From: Rhodocyclales bacterium
GTDB lineage: Bacteria; Pseudomonadota; Gammaproteobacteria; Burkholderiales; Rhodocyclaceae
DNA length: 64,000 nt
Direction of reading: 5' to 3'
NCBI GenBank assembly: GCA_028292485.1
Contig: JAQGMG010000017.1
Coordinates: 212,331-276,330, forward strand
Part shown: piece after piece, positions 51,608-60,499 of the stretch
How positions within the stretch are numbered: the stretch's first letter is position 1
Layout: every line of letters begins with the position of its first letter
Notes under the pieces: generated by a model
Told to the model about the DNA's origin: nothing
Database searches by the model: none
What the model saw: the letters and a program-made list of their open reading frames with translations, nothing else
Made by a program: the position numbers and the translations under genes

Positions 51608-52310
51608 GCAGCAAACCCGGCAGCCGGCAGGCGAGCATGGATTTTCCGGTGCCGGGTGGCCCATAGAACAGCAGCGAATGCATACCGGCGGCTGCGACTT
51701 CGAGCATGCGCTTGGCTTGCTGTTGGCCTTTGACGTCGGCCATATCGGGATAGGTCGGATCGTTGAGTAGCGGCGCACCGACAAATGTCTCAATCTGCGA
51801 ATGCCCGTTGAAATGCGCCGCCACCTCCAGCAGCGTGCGAGCGGGCAGCACACGAACGTTCTTGACCAAGGCAGCTTCCGCCGCATTCTCGGCAGGAAGG
51901 ATCAAGGTGCGGCCAGCACGCGCCGCGCACCAGGCCATGGCGAGCGCTCCGCGCACCGGGCGCAACTCACCGTTGAGGGAGAGCTCGCCGGCCATTTCGT
52001 ATTGATCGAGTTCGCCAGAACGGATCTGGCCGCTGGCGGCGAGGATGCCAAGCGCTATCGGCAGATCGAAACGGCCGCTCTCTTTCGGCAAATCGGCCGG
52101 TGCGAGATTGACGGTAATGCGCTTGTTGGGGAAATCGAATTGACTGGTGGCCAGCGCGGCGCGTACCCGATCGCGCGCTTCCTTGACCTCGGTATCGGGT
52201 AGACCGACAAGGGAAACGCCGGGCAGGCCGTTGCCGAGGTGGACTTCAACGGTGACTTCCGGCGCATCCATGCCGGCCAGTGCGCGGCTCTTGATCAGGG
52301 CGAGTGACAT
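51603..52310 (-). pseudogene. comM: comM/yifB 5' part, split by the transposon
   Basis: The first 236 codons of ComM: the Lon-like/ChlI N-terminal domain ([58 protein letters not shown]) and the start of the AAA+ core with Walker [12 protein letters not shown]. The coding sequence leaves comM at LPGLLPG and runs into the transposon, adding a short foreign tail before a stop at about 51,555. The truncated product would keep Walker A but lack Walker B, the arginine finger and the C-terminal domain, so it should be inactive. The remaining part is at 4,479-5,272. Confidence 0.95.
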
Positions 52311-52394
52311 GCGCCGCAGTCTAGCAGCGGCCCTCGCCCGTTTGGCATACCACGCCCTTCCGGACGGTGAAGAAGAAAGATGTGCTGCTGGTGG

Positions 52395-52634
52395 TCAGGG
52401 CGCCTTGCGGGCTTCGAGCTCCGTCACCCGCGCCTCGAGCTGGGCCAGGCGCTCGCGCGTGCGCGTGAGCACCTCACGCTGTACTTCGAATTCTTCTCTT
52501 GTCACTAGATCCAGTCGCGAAAAAACGCCAGCGAACACGGCTTTGGCGTTCTTCTCAAAATCTTTTGCCGGGCTGTGGGCAAGCATTTCAGAGAACTTTG
52601 CACCCAACTCGTCGAGCATTTTGGTGTTGATCAT
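52395..52634 (-). CDS. ubiK: UbiK/YqiC (BMFP) accessory factor
   Basis: A 79-residue coiled-coil protein of the BMFP family. The start MINTKMLDELGAKFSEML and the C-terminal helix EEFEVQREVLTRTRERLAQLEARVTELEA are characteristic. UbiK helps the Ubi complex in aerobic ubiquinone synthesis by binding UbiJ and lipid. It lies upstream of comM on the same strand, separated by 85 bp, as in many beta- and gammaproteobacteria. Length is normal. Confidence 0.9.
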   Translation of the reverse strand: MINTKMLDELGAKFSEMLAHSPAKDFEKNAKAVFAGVFSRLDLVTREEFEVQREVLTRTRERLAQLEARVTELEARKAP

Positions 52635-52739
52635 GATGTTTCCTTTTTCATGCTTGGGGCGGCTACGCCGGCCCGGAATTTATCTGTTTCAAATTTAGCA
52701 CAGCATGGTGCATCGGCCTTAAATCATGCCCCGAGGTGA

Positions 52740-52756
52740 TGCACCACAAGCGTGCA
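52740..52756. promoter_or_regulatory. NtrC-type binding site
   Basis: TGCACCACAAGCGTGCA: TGCACC, 5 bases, CGTGCA, one mismatch from the NtrC consensus TGCACC-N5-GGTGCA. It lies about 110 bp upstream of the -24 element, a typical activator distance. Further TGCACC or GGTGCR half-sites are at 52,704-52,712, 52,773-52,778 and 52,794-52,799. Confidence 0.7.
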
Positions 52757-52850
52757 TTTCTTTGGTGCGCAGCGCTTTTTTAATGCACCACATTCGCGCC
52801 CGTGCTCATTAGAGGCCGTGAACAGGCGTTGTAGGTCGTGCCTCACACAT

Positions 52851-52866
52851 TGGCACGAAACCCGCT
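52851..52866 (+). promoter_or_regulatory. sigma-54 promoter upstream of the torF-glnK-amtB cluster
   Basis: TGGCACGAAACCCGCT: GG at -24 and GC at -12 with the exact spacing of the TGGCACG-N4-TTGCW consensus. The transcript start would be near 52,877, about 34 bases before the ATG at 52,911. Together with the NtrC-like sites upstream this indicates nitrogen-limitation control. Confidence 0.8.
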
Positions 52867-52910
52867 TAGAGCCCATGCCTTTTTTGTTTCCCTTTTTCGA
52901 GGAGCCCACA

Positions 52911-53666
52911 ATGCGTTTGACCCTGATCGCCGCAAGCTTGTTGTCCGTACTGAGCATCGCCCCGGCGTTTGCTGAAGATGCACCGGCAGCTGAACCGGCT
53001 GCCTTGACTGGCAATATGACATTGACCAGCGAATACCTGTACCGCGGTATCGCCCAGTCAAACAATCGCCCTGCCCTGCAAGGTGGGTTTGACTACGCTC
53101 TGCCGGCCGGTTTCTACATCGGCAACTGGAACTCCAGCATCTCCTGGATCGGGGATGCGGGCCTGGGTGCCAGCAGCGGCCTCGAAATGGACTTTTACGG
53201 TGGCTACAAGCAGAGCTTCGGTGATTTCAGCTTCGATGTCGGTACCTTGTACTACTACTACCCCGGCAACTACCCCGCTGGCTGGAAAGACGTTTATGAC
53301 AACCCGAGCACACTCGAAGTGTACGGCTCGGTTGGCTACAAGTGGATTTCGCTGAAGTATTCGCGTGCCATGCAGAACCTGTTCGGCAACCAGGGCAGCA
53401 AGGGCTCTGGCTATTACGAAGCCAATGCCACGGTTGACGTGGGCGGCGGCTTCAATTTGATTGCTCACGCGGGCCATCAGCAAGTCAAGAAGAACTACAA
53501 CGCGGCTTATTCCGACTACAAGCTCGGCGTAACCAAGGACGTAGGCTTTGCAACAGTTGGTCTGGCTTATTCCTTTACCACTGCGCATAAGGAGTTCTAT
53601 ACCAACTCGGTCAATAGCGACACGGGCAAGGGACGTTTCGTTGTGAATGTCACCAAGACTTTCTAA
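52911..53666 (+). CDS. TorF/TIGR02001-type outer membrane protein
   Basis: A 251-residue protein with a signal peptide (RLTLIAASLLSVLSIAPAFA, cleavage before EDAP) and a beta-barrel sequence that begins with the family signature LTSEYLYRGIAQSNNRPALQGGFDY. It then alternates aromatic strands (FYIGNWNSSISWI, DFYGGYKQSFG, TLYYYYPGNYPAGW) and ends in a terminal aromatic residue (VVNVTKTF) for BAM recognition. In this family the gene usually lies just before glnK-amtB and is thought to help ammonium or nitrogen uptake across the outer membrane, but the solute is not proven. GGAG lies 8 bases before the ATG. Confidence 0.88.
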   Translation: MRLTLIAASLLSVLSIAPAFAEDAPAAEPAALTGNMTLTSEYLYRGIAQSNNRPALQGGFDYALPAGFYIGNWNSSISWIGDAGLGASSGLEMDFYGGYKQSFGDFSFDVGTLYYYYPGNYPAGWKDVYDNPSTLEVYGSVGYKWISLKYSRAMQNLFGNQGSKGSGYYEANATVDVGGGFNLIAHAGHQQVKKNYNAAYSDYKLGVTKDVGFATVGLAYSFTTAHKEFYTNSVNSDTGKGRFVVNVTKTF

Positions 53667-54056
<390 letters not shown>

Positions 54057-54077
54057 TCATTTGAGGGAGTTGATAAC

Positions 54078-55583
54078 ATGAAAAAACTCTTCGCCATTGT
54101 GCTGACGGCGCTTGCTGTCACGCTGTCTGGCGGTGTCTTCGCCCAGGATGCGAGTGCCCCTGCAGCCTCGGCCGAGTCGTCTTCTGCCGCTGCTGAGGCT
54201 CCGGCTGCTGCGCCCGCCGCTGCAGCACCAGCTGCTGCCGACGCTTCCGCGCCAGCCGCCGCACCGGCTGACGCGGTCAACAAGGGCGACAACGCCTGGC
54301 TGATCGTGGCAACTGCGTTCGTTATCCTGATGTCTGTTCCCGGCCTGGCATTGTTCTACGGTGGCCTGGTTCGCACCAAGAACGCACTGTCTGTGTTGAT
54401 CCAGGTGTTTGTGGTCTTCGCCCTGATCAGTGTGCTGTGGGTCATCTACGGTTACTCGCTGGCCTTCACGGAAGGTAATGCTTTCATCGGCAGCTTCGAC
54501 AAACTCTTCCTCAAGGGCGTCACGCCGGATTCGATTGCTGCAACCTTCTCCAAGGGCATCGGCGTGTCGGAACTGATCTACGTGGCCTTCCAGGGCGCGT
54601 TTGCAGCCATCACCGTTGCACTGGTTCTCGGCGCATTCGCAGAACGCATCAAGTTCTCGGCTGTGCTGGTGTTCTCCGTGATCTGGTTCACCTTCGCTTA
54701 CTGCCCGATTGCGCACATCGTTTGGTTCTGGGCCGGTCCTGATGGTTACACCAGTGCTGACGCTGCAGCCAAGCTCAACGCAACGGCTGGTTACATGTTC
54801 CAGAAGGGCGCTCTCGACTTCGCAGGCGGCACTGTGGTGCACATCAACGCCGCTGTCGCTGGCCTGGTCGGTGCCTTCATGGTTGGCAAGCGCGTTGGTC
54901 TGGGCAAGGAATCGTTTGCTCCGCACAGCCTGACCCTGACCATGATCGGCGCATCGCTGCTGTGGGTGGGTTGGTTCGGTTTCAATGCCGGTTCGGCACT
55001 CGAAGCCAATGGCGTTGCCGCACTGGCCTTCGTCAATACCTGGATCGCTACCGCTGCTGCGGCACTGTCCTGGTTGCTGGCTGAATGGCTCATCAAGGGC
55101 AAGCCTTCCATGCTGGGTGCCGCGTCTGGCGCCGTTGCCGGTCTGGTTGCGATTACGCCTGCTGCCGGTTTCGTCGGCGTCGTTGGCGGCCTCGTAATTG
55201 GCCTGCTGGCTGGTGTGGTCTGCCTGTGGGGTGTCAATGGCCTCAAGAAGCTGCTCGGTGCAGATGATGCACTCGACGTCTTCGGTGTCCACGGCGTGGG
55301 CGGTATCCTCGGTGCCTTGCTGACCGGTGTGTTCGCTTCCCCATCCCTGGGTGGTTCTGGTGTCTGGGACTACGTGGCCAACAAGGTCGCTGATGGCTAC
55401 TCGATCGTTGATCAAGTCATCATCCAGGCAACCGGTGTGGGCGTGACGATCCTCGTATCGGGCGTCGTCGCAATCATCGCCTTCAAGCTGGTAGACATGT
55501 TCATCGGTCTGCGTGTGCCAGAAGACGAAGAGCGCGAAGGTCTGGATATCTCCAGCCACGGCGAGTCGGCTTACCACTACTGA
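54078..55583 (+). CDS. amtB: ammonium transporter AmtB
   Basis: A 501-residue Amt/Rh transporter. It has a signal peptide (MKKLFAIVLTALAVTLSGGV), an Ala/Pro-rich linker (about 25-70), then 11 membrane helices. Family motifs are PGLALFYGGLVRTKNALSVL, FAYCPIAHIVW and VHGVGGILGALLTGVF, which carry the twin-His pore residues. The C-terminal tail PEDEEREGLDISSHGE is where GlnK interacts. GAGGGAG lies before the ATG. It conducts ammonium (NH3 plus H+) under nitrogen limitation and is shut by GlnK. The gene ends before a strong terminator. Confidence 0.97.
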   Translation: MKKLFAIVLTALAVTLSGGVFAQDASAPAASAESSSAAAEAPAAAPAAAAPAAADASAPAAAPADAVNKGDNAWLIVATAFVILMSVPGLALFYGGLVRTKNALSVLIQVFVVFALISVLWVIYGYSLAFTEGNAFIGSFDKLFLKGVTPDSIAATFSKGIGVSELIYVAFQGAFAAITVALVLGAFAERIKFSAVLVFSVIWFTFAYCPIAHIVWFWAGPDGYTSADAAAKLNATAGYMFQKGALDFAGGTVVHINAAVAGLVGAFMVGKRVGLGKESFAPHSLTLTMIGASLLWVGWFGFNAGSALEANGVAALAFVNTWIATAAAALSWLLAEWLIKGKPSMLGAASGAVAGLVAITPAAGFVGVVGGLVIGLLAGVVCLWGVNGLKKLLGADDALDVFGVHGVGGILGALLTGVFASPSLGGSGVWDYVANKVADGYSIVDQVIIQATGVGVTILVSGVVAIIAFKLVDMFIGLRVPEDEEREGLDISSHGESAYHY

Positions 55584-55632
55584 GACTGATATCGTTGATA
55601 TGGTCAGGGTCCGCCTCAAGGCGGATCCCTCA

Positions 55633-55658
55633 AGGGCGCCCCACGGGGCGCCCTTTTT
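55633..55658 (+). terminator. rho-independent terminator after amtB
   Basis: AGGGCGCCCC, short loop, GGGGCGCCCT, then five T. It lies 50 bp after the amtB stop. A smaller hairpin (GTCCGCC TCAA GGCGGATC) just precedes it. Confidence 0.88.
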
Positions 55659-55687
55659 CATGAGGCTTGGTCCCGGCGTTCGAATCC

Positions 55688-55765
55688 GTCATTCCCGCGA
55701 AAGCGGGAATCCACCCGGTGGCACCGTCTCACGTAGAAGTGGATTCCCGCTTTCGCGGGAATGAC
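55688..55765. repeat. inverted pair of 26-bp GC-rich palindromic repeats
   Basis: GTCATTCCCGCGAAAGCGGG (55,688 onward, 26 bases to ATCCA) and its inverted copy ending CGCGGGAATGAC (55,740-55,765), separated by 26 bp. Each arm is itself palindromic. This type is a widespread beta- and gammaproteobacterial intergenic (REP/MITE-like) sequence. Confidence 0.75.
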
Positions 55766-55905
55766 GCTTCTCTGGCAGAAAACGAATTCCAAATGTGTTT
55801 TGCCGTTCGGCAAGTCAAGTATGCAATTCCCTTTTCTATTTCGTCATTTGCCTGCCACGGTGCTACGGCTGGATAATCGGCCCTTATCTTTGCAAACGAC
55901 AGCCC

Positions 55906-57450
55906 GTGCATCCTTCCTCTTCTGCAACGCCCGCTCTGCCCGATGACGACTATCTCGTGCGTATCCTCAATGCGCGCGTCTATGACGTCGCCATAGAATC
56001 CCCGCTCGATTTCGCAGGCAACCTGTCGCGCCGGTTCGGTAACCGCATCTATCTCAAGCGCGAAGACATGCAGCCGGTGTTCTCCTTCAAGCTGCGCGGC
56101 GCATACAACAAGATGGCCAAGCTCACGTCCGAGCAACTCGCGCGCGGCGTGATCTGCGCGTCGGCGGGCAATCATGCGCAAGGCGTAGCGCTGTCTGCAC
56201 ACAAGATGGGGGTGCGCGCCGTCATCGTCATGCCGACCACCACACCGGCCATCAAGATCGACGCGGTGCGTGCGCGCGGCGGCGAGATCGTGCTGTTTGG
56301 TGAATCCTACGACGAGGCCTACACCCACGCGCTGGAACTCGAAGCACACGAAGGCCTGACCTTCGTGCATCCCTACGATGATCCCGATGTCATTGCCGGG
56401 CAGGGCACCATCGGCATGGAAATCCTGCGGCAACATCCTGGCCACATCGACGCTGTCTTTTGCTGCGTCGGTGGCGGGGGGCTACTTGCGGGCGTAGCGG
56501 CATACATCCGACGTGTGCGTCCACAAACCAGGCTGATCGGTGTCGAAGCCATCGATGCCAATGCCATGACGCAATCGCTGGCCAAGGGCGAGCGCGTGCG
56601 GCTGGCACACGTTGGCCTGTTTGCCGATGGCGCTGCGGTGAAGCTGGTGGGCGAAGAGACTTTCCGTCTCTGTCAGAAATATGTCGACGAGATAATCTGC
56701 GTCGACAACGATGCCATCTGCGCAGCGATCAAGGATGTGTTCGAAGACACACGCTCCATCCTTGAACCGGCGGGCGCGCTGGCCATCGCCGGTGCCAAAG
56801 CCTGGCTTGCTCGCGAAGGCGTGCAAGACAAAACAGTGGTGGCAGTTGCCAGCGGCGCCAACATGAATTTCGATCGCCTGCGCTTTGTCGCAGAGCGCGC
56901 CGAGACGGGCGAGCAACGCGAAGCCGTACTTGCCGTCACCATCCCCGAACAACCCGGCAGCTTCAAGACCTTCTGTGCGCAACTCGGCGGCCGCAATATC
57001 ACCGAGTTCAACTACCGCCTCTCGGATCAGCAACAGGCGCACATTTTTGTCGGGGTCGCAATCCAGACGCGTGCCGATGCCACGCAGCTCGTCCTGCAAC
57101 TGGCGTCACAAGGGCTGCCTGCCATCGACCTCACCGACGATGAAATGGCCAAGTCGCACGTGCGCTACATGGTGGGTGGGCGCGCGCAAACAGCCGACAA
57201 CGAACACATCTATCGCTTCATGTTCCCCGAGCGGCCGGGCGCACTGCTCAAGTTCCTCGAGAACCTGCAATCCAACTGGAATATCAGCCTGTTTCACTAC
57301 CGCAATCACGGTGCCGATTTCGGCCGTGTGCTCGTCGGCATGCAGGTGCCGCCGGAAGAGCGAGGCGACTTCGAGGCATTCCTGCAGCGTGTGGGATACG
57401 ACTGCGTGGAAGAGACCGAGAACCCGGCATACCGGCTATTTCTCGGCTGA
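55906..57450 (+). CDS. ilvA: threonine ammonia-lyase, biosynthetic
   Basis: A 514-residue PLP enzyme that deaminates threonine to 2-oxobutanoate, the first step to isoleucine. The PLP Lys is Lys62 in FSFKLRGAYNKM. SAGNHAQGVA, the GGGGLLAGV phosphate loop and GAGALAIAG are as expected. Two ACT-like regulatory domains follow (VTIPEQPGSFKTFCAQLG from about residue 344, and FMFPERPGALLKFLENL from about 440), as in allosteric IlvA controlled by Ile and Val. The GTG at 55,906 gives the usual length; a longer frame to 55,795 looks non-coding. No leader peptide or attenuator is visible. Confidence 0.93.
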   Translation: MHPSSSATPALPDDDYLVRILNARVYDVAIESPLDFAGNLSRRFGNRIYLKREDMQPVFSFKLRGAYNKMAKLTSEQLARGVICASAGNHAQGVALSAHKMGVRAVIVMPTTTPAIKIDAVRARGGEIVLFGESYDEAYTHALELEAHEGLTFVHPYDDPDVIAGQGTIGMEILRQHPGHIDAVFCCVGGGGLLAGVAAYIRRVRPQTRLIGVEAIDANAMTQSLAKGERVRLAHVGLFADGAAVKLVGEETFRLCQKYVDEIICVDNDAICAAIKDVFEDTRSILEPAGALAIAGAKAWLAREGVQDKTVVAVASGANMNFDRLRFVAERAETGEQREAVLAVTIPEQPGSFKTFCAQLGGRNITEFNYRLSDQQQAHIFVGVAIQTRADATQLVLQLASQGLPAIDLTDDEMAKSHVRYMVGGRAQTADNEHIYRFMFPERPGALLKFLENLQSNWNISLFHYRNHGADFGRVLVGMQVPPEERGDFEAFLQRVGYDCVEETENPAYRLFLG

Positions 57451-57492
57451 TGCGCGCGTTGCGAGGCGCGCATCAGGCAGCCAGTTCAGCGC

Positions 57493-58164
57493 CTACTTCG
57501 TGCAGTAGAAAATCCTGCCGCTTTCTTCCACCAGACCAAACTTGCGTATCCCCTGGGGAGGAACGATCTGTTCGACGTCGGAGACTTCCACCTGAAATCC
57601 CGCTTCGACCAGCCTGTCCACATAGTCCGGGCCATATCTCCTGAAACGGTCTTTCTTGCCGTACGCCTTTAGCCGTCCTTCTTCATCGGTAATCGTCGGG
57701 TCTTCATAGGTTGCCTTGCTGGTGATCGGCACCAGCAAAATGGCCCAGCCGTCGGTTTTCAGCACGCGGCGGAATTCCCTCAGGGCCTTCTTGTCATCCG
57801 CGACACGCCCCAACACGCGGTTGCAGTAAATGACGTCGAAGCTCTGGTCGGGATAGTTGATATTCATGAGATCGATCTTTTCCCCGGCGCCCGCATCAGG
57901 AAAACCGACACCCAGATATCCATCACCCAGGCGATCCCTGAGCCTTGGCTCAAAGCAGGGCTCCGGCGCGATATGCAGCACCTTCTTGTCCCTGCCGTCG
58001 AACAGATCCGTTTTCTCCTGCATGTATAGCCAGGAGAAACGATCGCGTTCGAGAGACTCGCACTGCGGGCAGAACGCACCGGGCCGCGATGCGACGCCGT
58101 AGGGGAGAAAGTCGGCGGATGTTTGATCACAAACCGGGCAATACTTGTTTTCGGAATTCATCAT
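57493..58164 (-). CDS. class I SAM-dependent methyltransferase
   Basis: A 223-residue methyltransferase. An N-terminal zinc-type part (KYCPVCDQ, FCPQCESLERDRFSWLY) is followed by the SAM fold: VLHIAPEPCFEPRLRD (motif I-like region), DLMNINYPDQSFDVIYCNRVLGRV (motif IV) and REFRRVLKTDGWAILLVPI. The Asp/Asn of motif II is in GVGFPDAGA. Proteins of this shape methylate sugars or other small molecules. The substrate is unknown. The start is at 58,164 after GAGAGGG. Confidence 0.8.
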   Translation of the reverse strand: MMNSENKYCPVCDQTSADFLPYGVASRPGAFCPQCESLERDRFSWLYMQEKTDLFDGRDKKVLHIAPEPCFEPRLRDRLGDGYLGVGFPDAGAGEKIDLMNINYPDQSFDVIYCNRVLGRVADDKKALREFRRVLKTDGWAILLVPITSKATYEDPTITDEEGRLKAYGKKDRFRRYGPDYVDRLVEAGFQVEVSDVEQIVPPQGIRKFGLVEESGRIFYCTK

Positions 58165-58393
58165 GACCCTCTCTTGATTGAATGTCATTGTCGACGCCAT
58201 CGTCGAGCTTCAGGATGCAAAGCCCCGCGGCATATGACCGTTTGTATGCGCAGGGCATGCGTGTGCCCTGTCAGAAACTGCGCAACAGAATATCAACACC
58301 CTTTGTGGCAGGCGCGGCCCGACATTAATTTTTCTTGCGGATTATTGACGAGCAATATCGACATGCCGCTCGCAGCAGCGGTGGGCCGGCGCC

Positions 58394-59413
58394 CTACTTG
58401 ATGTAGAGATTCGCCACGTTGCGCATCAGGTCGGTATGAATCTCGTACAGCCGGTCTTCGAGCGCATCCTTCTCGGGATCGACCACGTTGAACTCCGCCT
58501 CGTACCAGGCCAGCAGATTTCTTAGCCCTTCATTGAGCGTGATGGTCGCTTCGAATTCCGGAACATCGCGTTTGATCTTGCTGTTGTCGAAGAGGCCGGC
58601 GAAAGACTTCTCGTAGTACAGATGTGCGCAGAGTTTGGGCGCCGCACGATAGAGAACTTCCGCAGGCAAGTGGAACAGCTTCACTTCACGGCCGAGAATC
58701 TTGCCGAACTCCAGGTACACGTCATTCCACACCGTGCGCCATTCGCTCGTGGCGTGATAGTGCTGGCCGTAGGTCTTGCGGTTGCCCACCGCGCCAGCGA
58801 AAGCCTTGGCGAGGTCGGGCGCGAAGGTAAAGCTCCACGGGTTATTGCCATCGCCGAACATCAGCAGCGGCTTGCCCTTGCGGATACGATCGACGATGCC
58901 ATAGGCTTGGCGCAGCACGCCGAGGCCGGTATGACCCGGCCCTATGGTAAATGACGGGCGAATGATCGTGATCGGCAGGCTGGCATCACGAATCTGCCGC
59001 TGCAGATAGCGTTCGATCTGTGCCTTGTTGAAGGAGTAGGGGAAGACGGGATCCTCGCACAGCAGCTCCGCATCTTCCTGCACCGGTGTGGTCACATAGG
59101 GCCGCCGATAGGCCGACGAGCTCGAACAGATGATGATCTGCTCGACGCGGCCACGGAAGGTTTCTACCGTCGATGTGGCGTCTGCTTCGGTGAAGCAGAT
59201 CATGTCGATGACCACGTCGAAGCGCTGGCTCTGCATGACAGACTTGAACGTCGCGCGATCGGCGCGATCGCCGGTGATGTGTGCGACCGGGCCGGCAAAC
59301 TTCAGCCGCTTGCTGCCACGGTTGTAGGCAACCACTTCATGGCCCTGCACCAGCAGCCGGTCCACGATGGCGCGGCTGATCACGCCCGTCCCGCCCAGGA
59401 TCAATACTTTCAT
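58394..59413 (-). CDS. NAD-dependent epimerase/dehydratase-like protein
   Basis: A 339-residue extended SDR-type protein. The Rossmann start is MKVLILGGTGVISRAIVDRL, with RADRATFK and DVVIDMICF in the middle, and the Ser/Tyr/Lys triad region is IICSSSSAYRRP ... PYSFNKAQIER, in which Tyr and Lys are close to YxxxK spacing (Y-S-F-N-K). GPGHTGLGVLRQ is the substrate loop. The reaction cannot be inferred. It may be an RNA-binding or NAD-dependent epimerase, since the fold also occurs in chloroplast stem-loop binding homologues. It starts at 59,413, is not in an operon, and has a 229-bp gap downstream without genes. Confidence 0.82.
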   Translation of the reverse strand: MKVLILGGTGVISRAIVDRLLVQGHEVVAYNRGSKRLKFAGPVAHITGDRADRATFKSVMQSQRFDVVIDMICFTEADATSTVETFRGRVEQIIICSSSSAYRRPYVTTPVQEDAELLCEDPVFPYSFNKAQIERYLQRQIRDASLPITIIRPSFTIGPGHTGLGVLRQAYGIVDRIRKGKPLLMFGDGNNPWSFTFAPDLAKAFAGAVGNRKTYGQHYHATSEWRTVWNDVYLEFGKILGREVKLFHLPAEVLYRAAPKLCAHLYYEKSFAGLFDNSKIKRDVPEFEATITLNEGLRNLLAWYEAEFNVVDPEKDALEDRLYEIHTDLMRNVANLYIK

Positions 59414-59638
59414 CTGTCTGCCCCAATCGAATACGCGGCCTTGCTGCCGATCTCGCCGATTCTACCTTCGTGCTGTGGTACCTGACTGAATGACATCGCG
59501 CCATCAGTGTGCCCGGCGCGAATGCATTCCGCATCAATGCATGTGCATGGCTGCAAGATGCACTTGGACGAAACACTTGGACGAAACGCCGACTCGCACT
59601 ACGATGAAGAGTCGATGAACCAGCCCCAAGGAGCTGTC

Positions 59639-60094
59639 ATGCAATCAGCATCTCTCGAATCCAGTATCAAGATACTTACGCTGGTCGGCGCGATGATTGC
59701 CTTCCTCTGGGGCGCCTATCAATTCCTGCTGACACAGCGCGGCCAGGCCGATACTCGGCGCATCGAGGCCACGCGCCCATTCCTCGACCGACAACTCAAG
59801 CTCTACACCGAGGCCACGCAGGCCGTTGCCACCCTGGCGACCTCGTCCTCGAAAACGGATGTGGCGGCAGCGACGGCGCGGTTCTGGTCGCTCTACTGGG
59901 GCGAGCTGGCGCTGGTCGAAGACAAACGTGTCGAAGCCGCCATGGTGCAGCTCGGTAGTGCCATCAAGGCGGGGCAGACTGGCAGCCAGATACAGGGCCT
60001 GTCGCTCGAACTGGCGCACGCGTGTCGTGACTCGCTGGCTGAGAGCTGGGGCGTGCAGCAATGGCGCAACCCGCATTCCGTCGAAGCCCATTGA
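59639..60094 (+). CDS. small single-pass membrane protein, unknown
   Basis: A 151-residue protein with one N-terminal hydrophobic segment (IKILTLVGAMIAFLWGAYQFLL, about residues 9-30) and a helical, probably periplasmic or cytoplasmic tail (RQLKLYTEATQAVATLATSS ... RFWSLYWGELALVEDKRVE ... LSLELAHACRDSLAESW). AAGGAG lies 6 bases before the ATG at 59,639, which is preferred over a frame beginning at 59,507. I recognise the shape of a conserved unnamed family but not a function. Confidence 0.6.
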   Translation: MQSASLESSIKILTLVGAMIAFLWGAYQFLLTQRGQADTRRIEATRPFLDRQLKLYTEATQAVATLATSSSKTDVAAATARFWSLYWGELALVEDKRVEAAMVQLGSAIKAGQTGSQIQGLSLELAHACRDSLAESWGVQQWRNPHSVEAH

Positions 60095-60226
60095 ATGTCT
60101 GAACTGCGACGGGGCGCCCGCATCGGTGACCATCAGCGTGGTGAGTTCGTTGCACAGCATCCCGAGTCTTTCCCGCCTGCCTCTTAACCAACCCTGGTTG
60201 CGCGGCAGCACTTGCCGTTCTACACT

Positions 60227-60248
60227 GATGACCATCCAGATGGTCATC
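60227..60248. promoter_or_regulatory. operator dyad of the toxin-antitoxin pair
   Basis: GATGACCATC CA GATGGTCATC: two perfect 10-base arms. It lies 12 bases before the antitoxin ATG at 60,260, the expected place for autoregulation by the antitoxin. Confidence 0.75.
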
Positions 60249-60259
60249 AAGGTATATCC

Positions 60260-60499
60260 ATGTCAGCCTACAGCATTGCCGAAGCAAAGGCCCACTTGTC
60301 AGAACTTCTCAAACGCGCCGAAGCGGGCGAGGAGGTTGTCATCACGCGTCGTGGTGAGGCTGTGGTCAGGCTCGCTCCCTTGCAGGCAGAACGCAAACCC
60401 GCCGACTGGAGTCGCATCGATGCCTTGCGCGAAAGTACGCCGCATATGAAAACCAACTCGGCAGATATCGTGCGTACCCTGCGCGAAGAACGCTACTGA
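60260..60499 (+). CDS. vapB: Phd/YefM-type antitoxin
   Basis: A 79-residue antitoxin: N-terminal DNA-binding and dimerisation part (SAYSIAEAKAHLSELLKRAEAGEEVVITRRGEAVVRLAPL) of the prevent-host-death fold, then a flexible C-terminal toxin-neutralising tail with SADIVRTLREERY. Its stop overlaps the toxin ATG by one base. The dyad upstream is its likely operator. Confidence 0.88.
   Translation: MSAYSIAEAKAHLSELLKRAEAGEEVVITRRGEAVVRLAPLQAERKPADWSRIDALRESTPHMKTNSADIVRTLREERY

Noticed and set aside
54057..55661. 534-codon open frame antisense to amtB
   Set aside because: It is the mirror of a GC-rich, strongly conserved membrane-protein gene. The product is rich in Gln, Asp and Arg with no fold, and amtB is certain.
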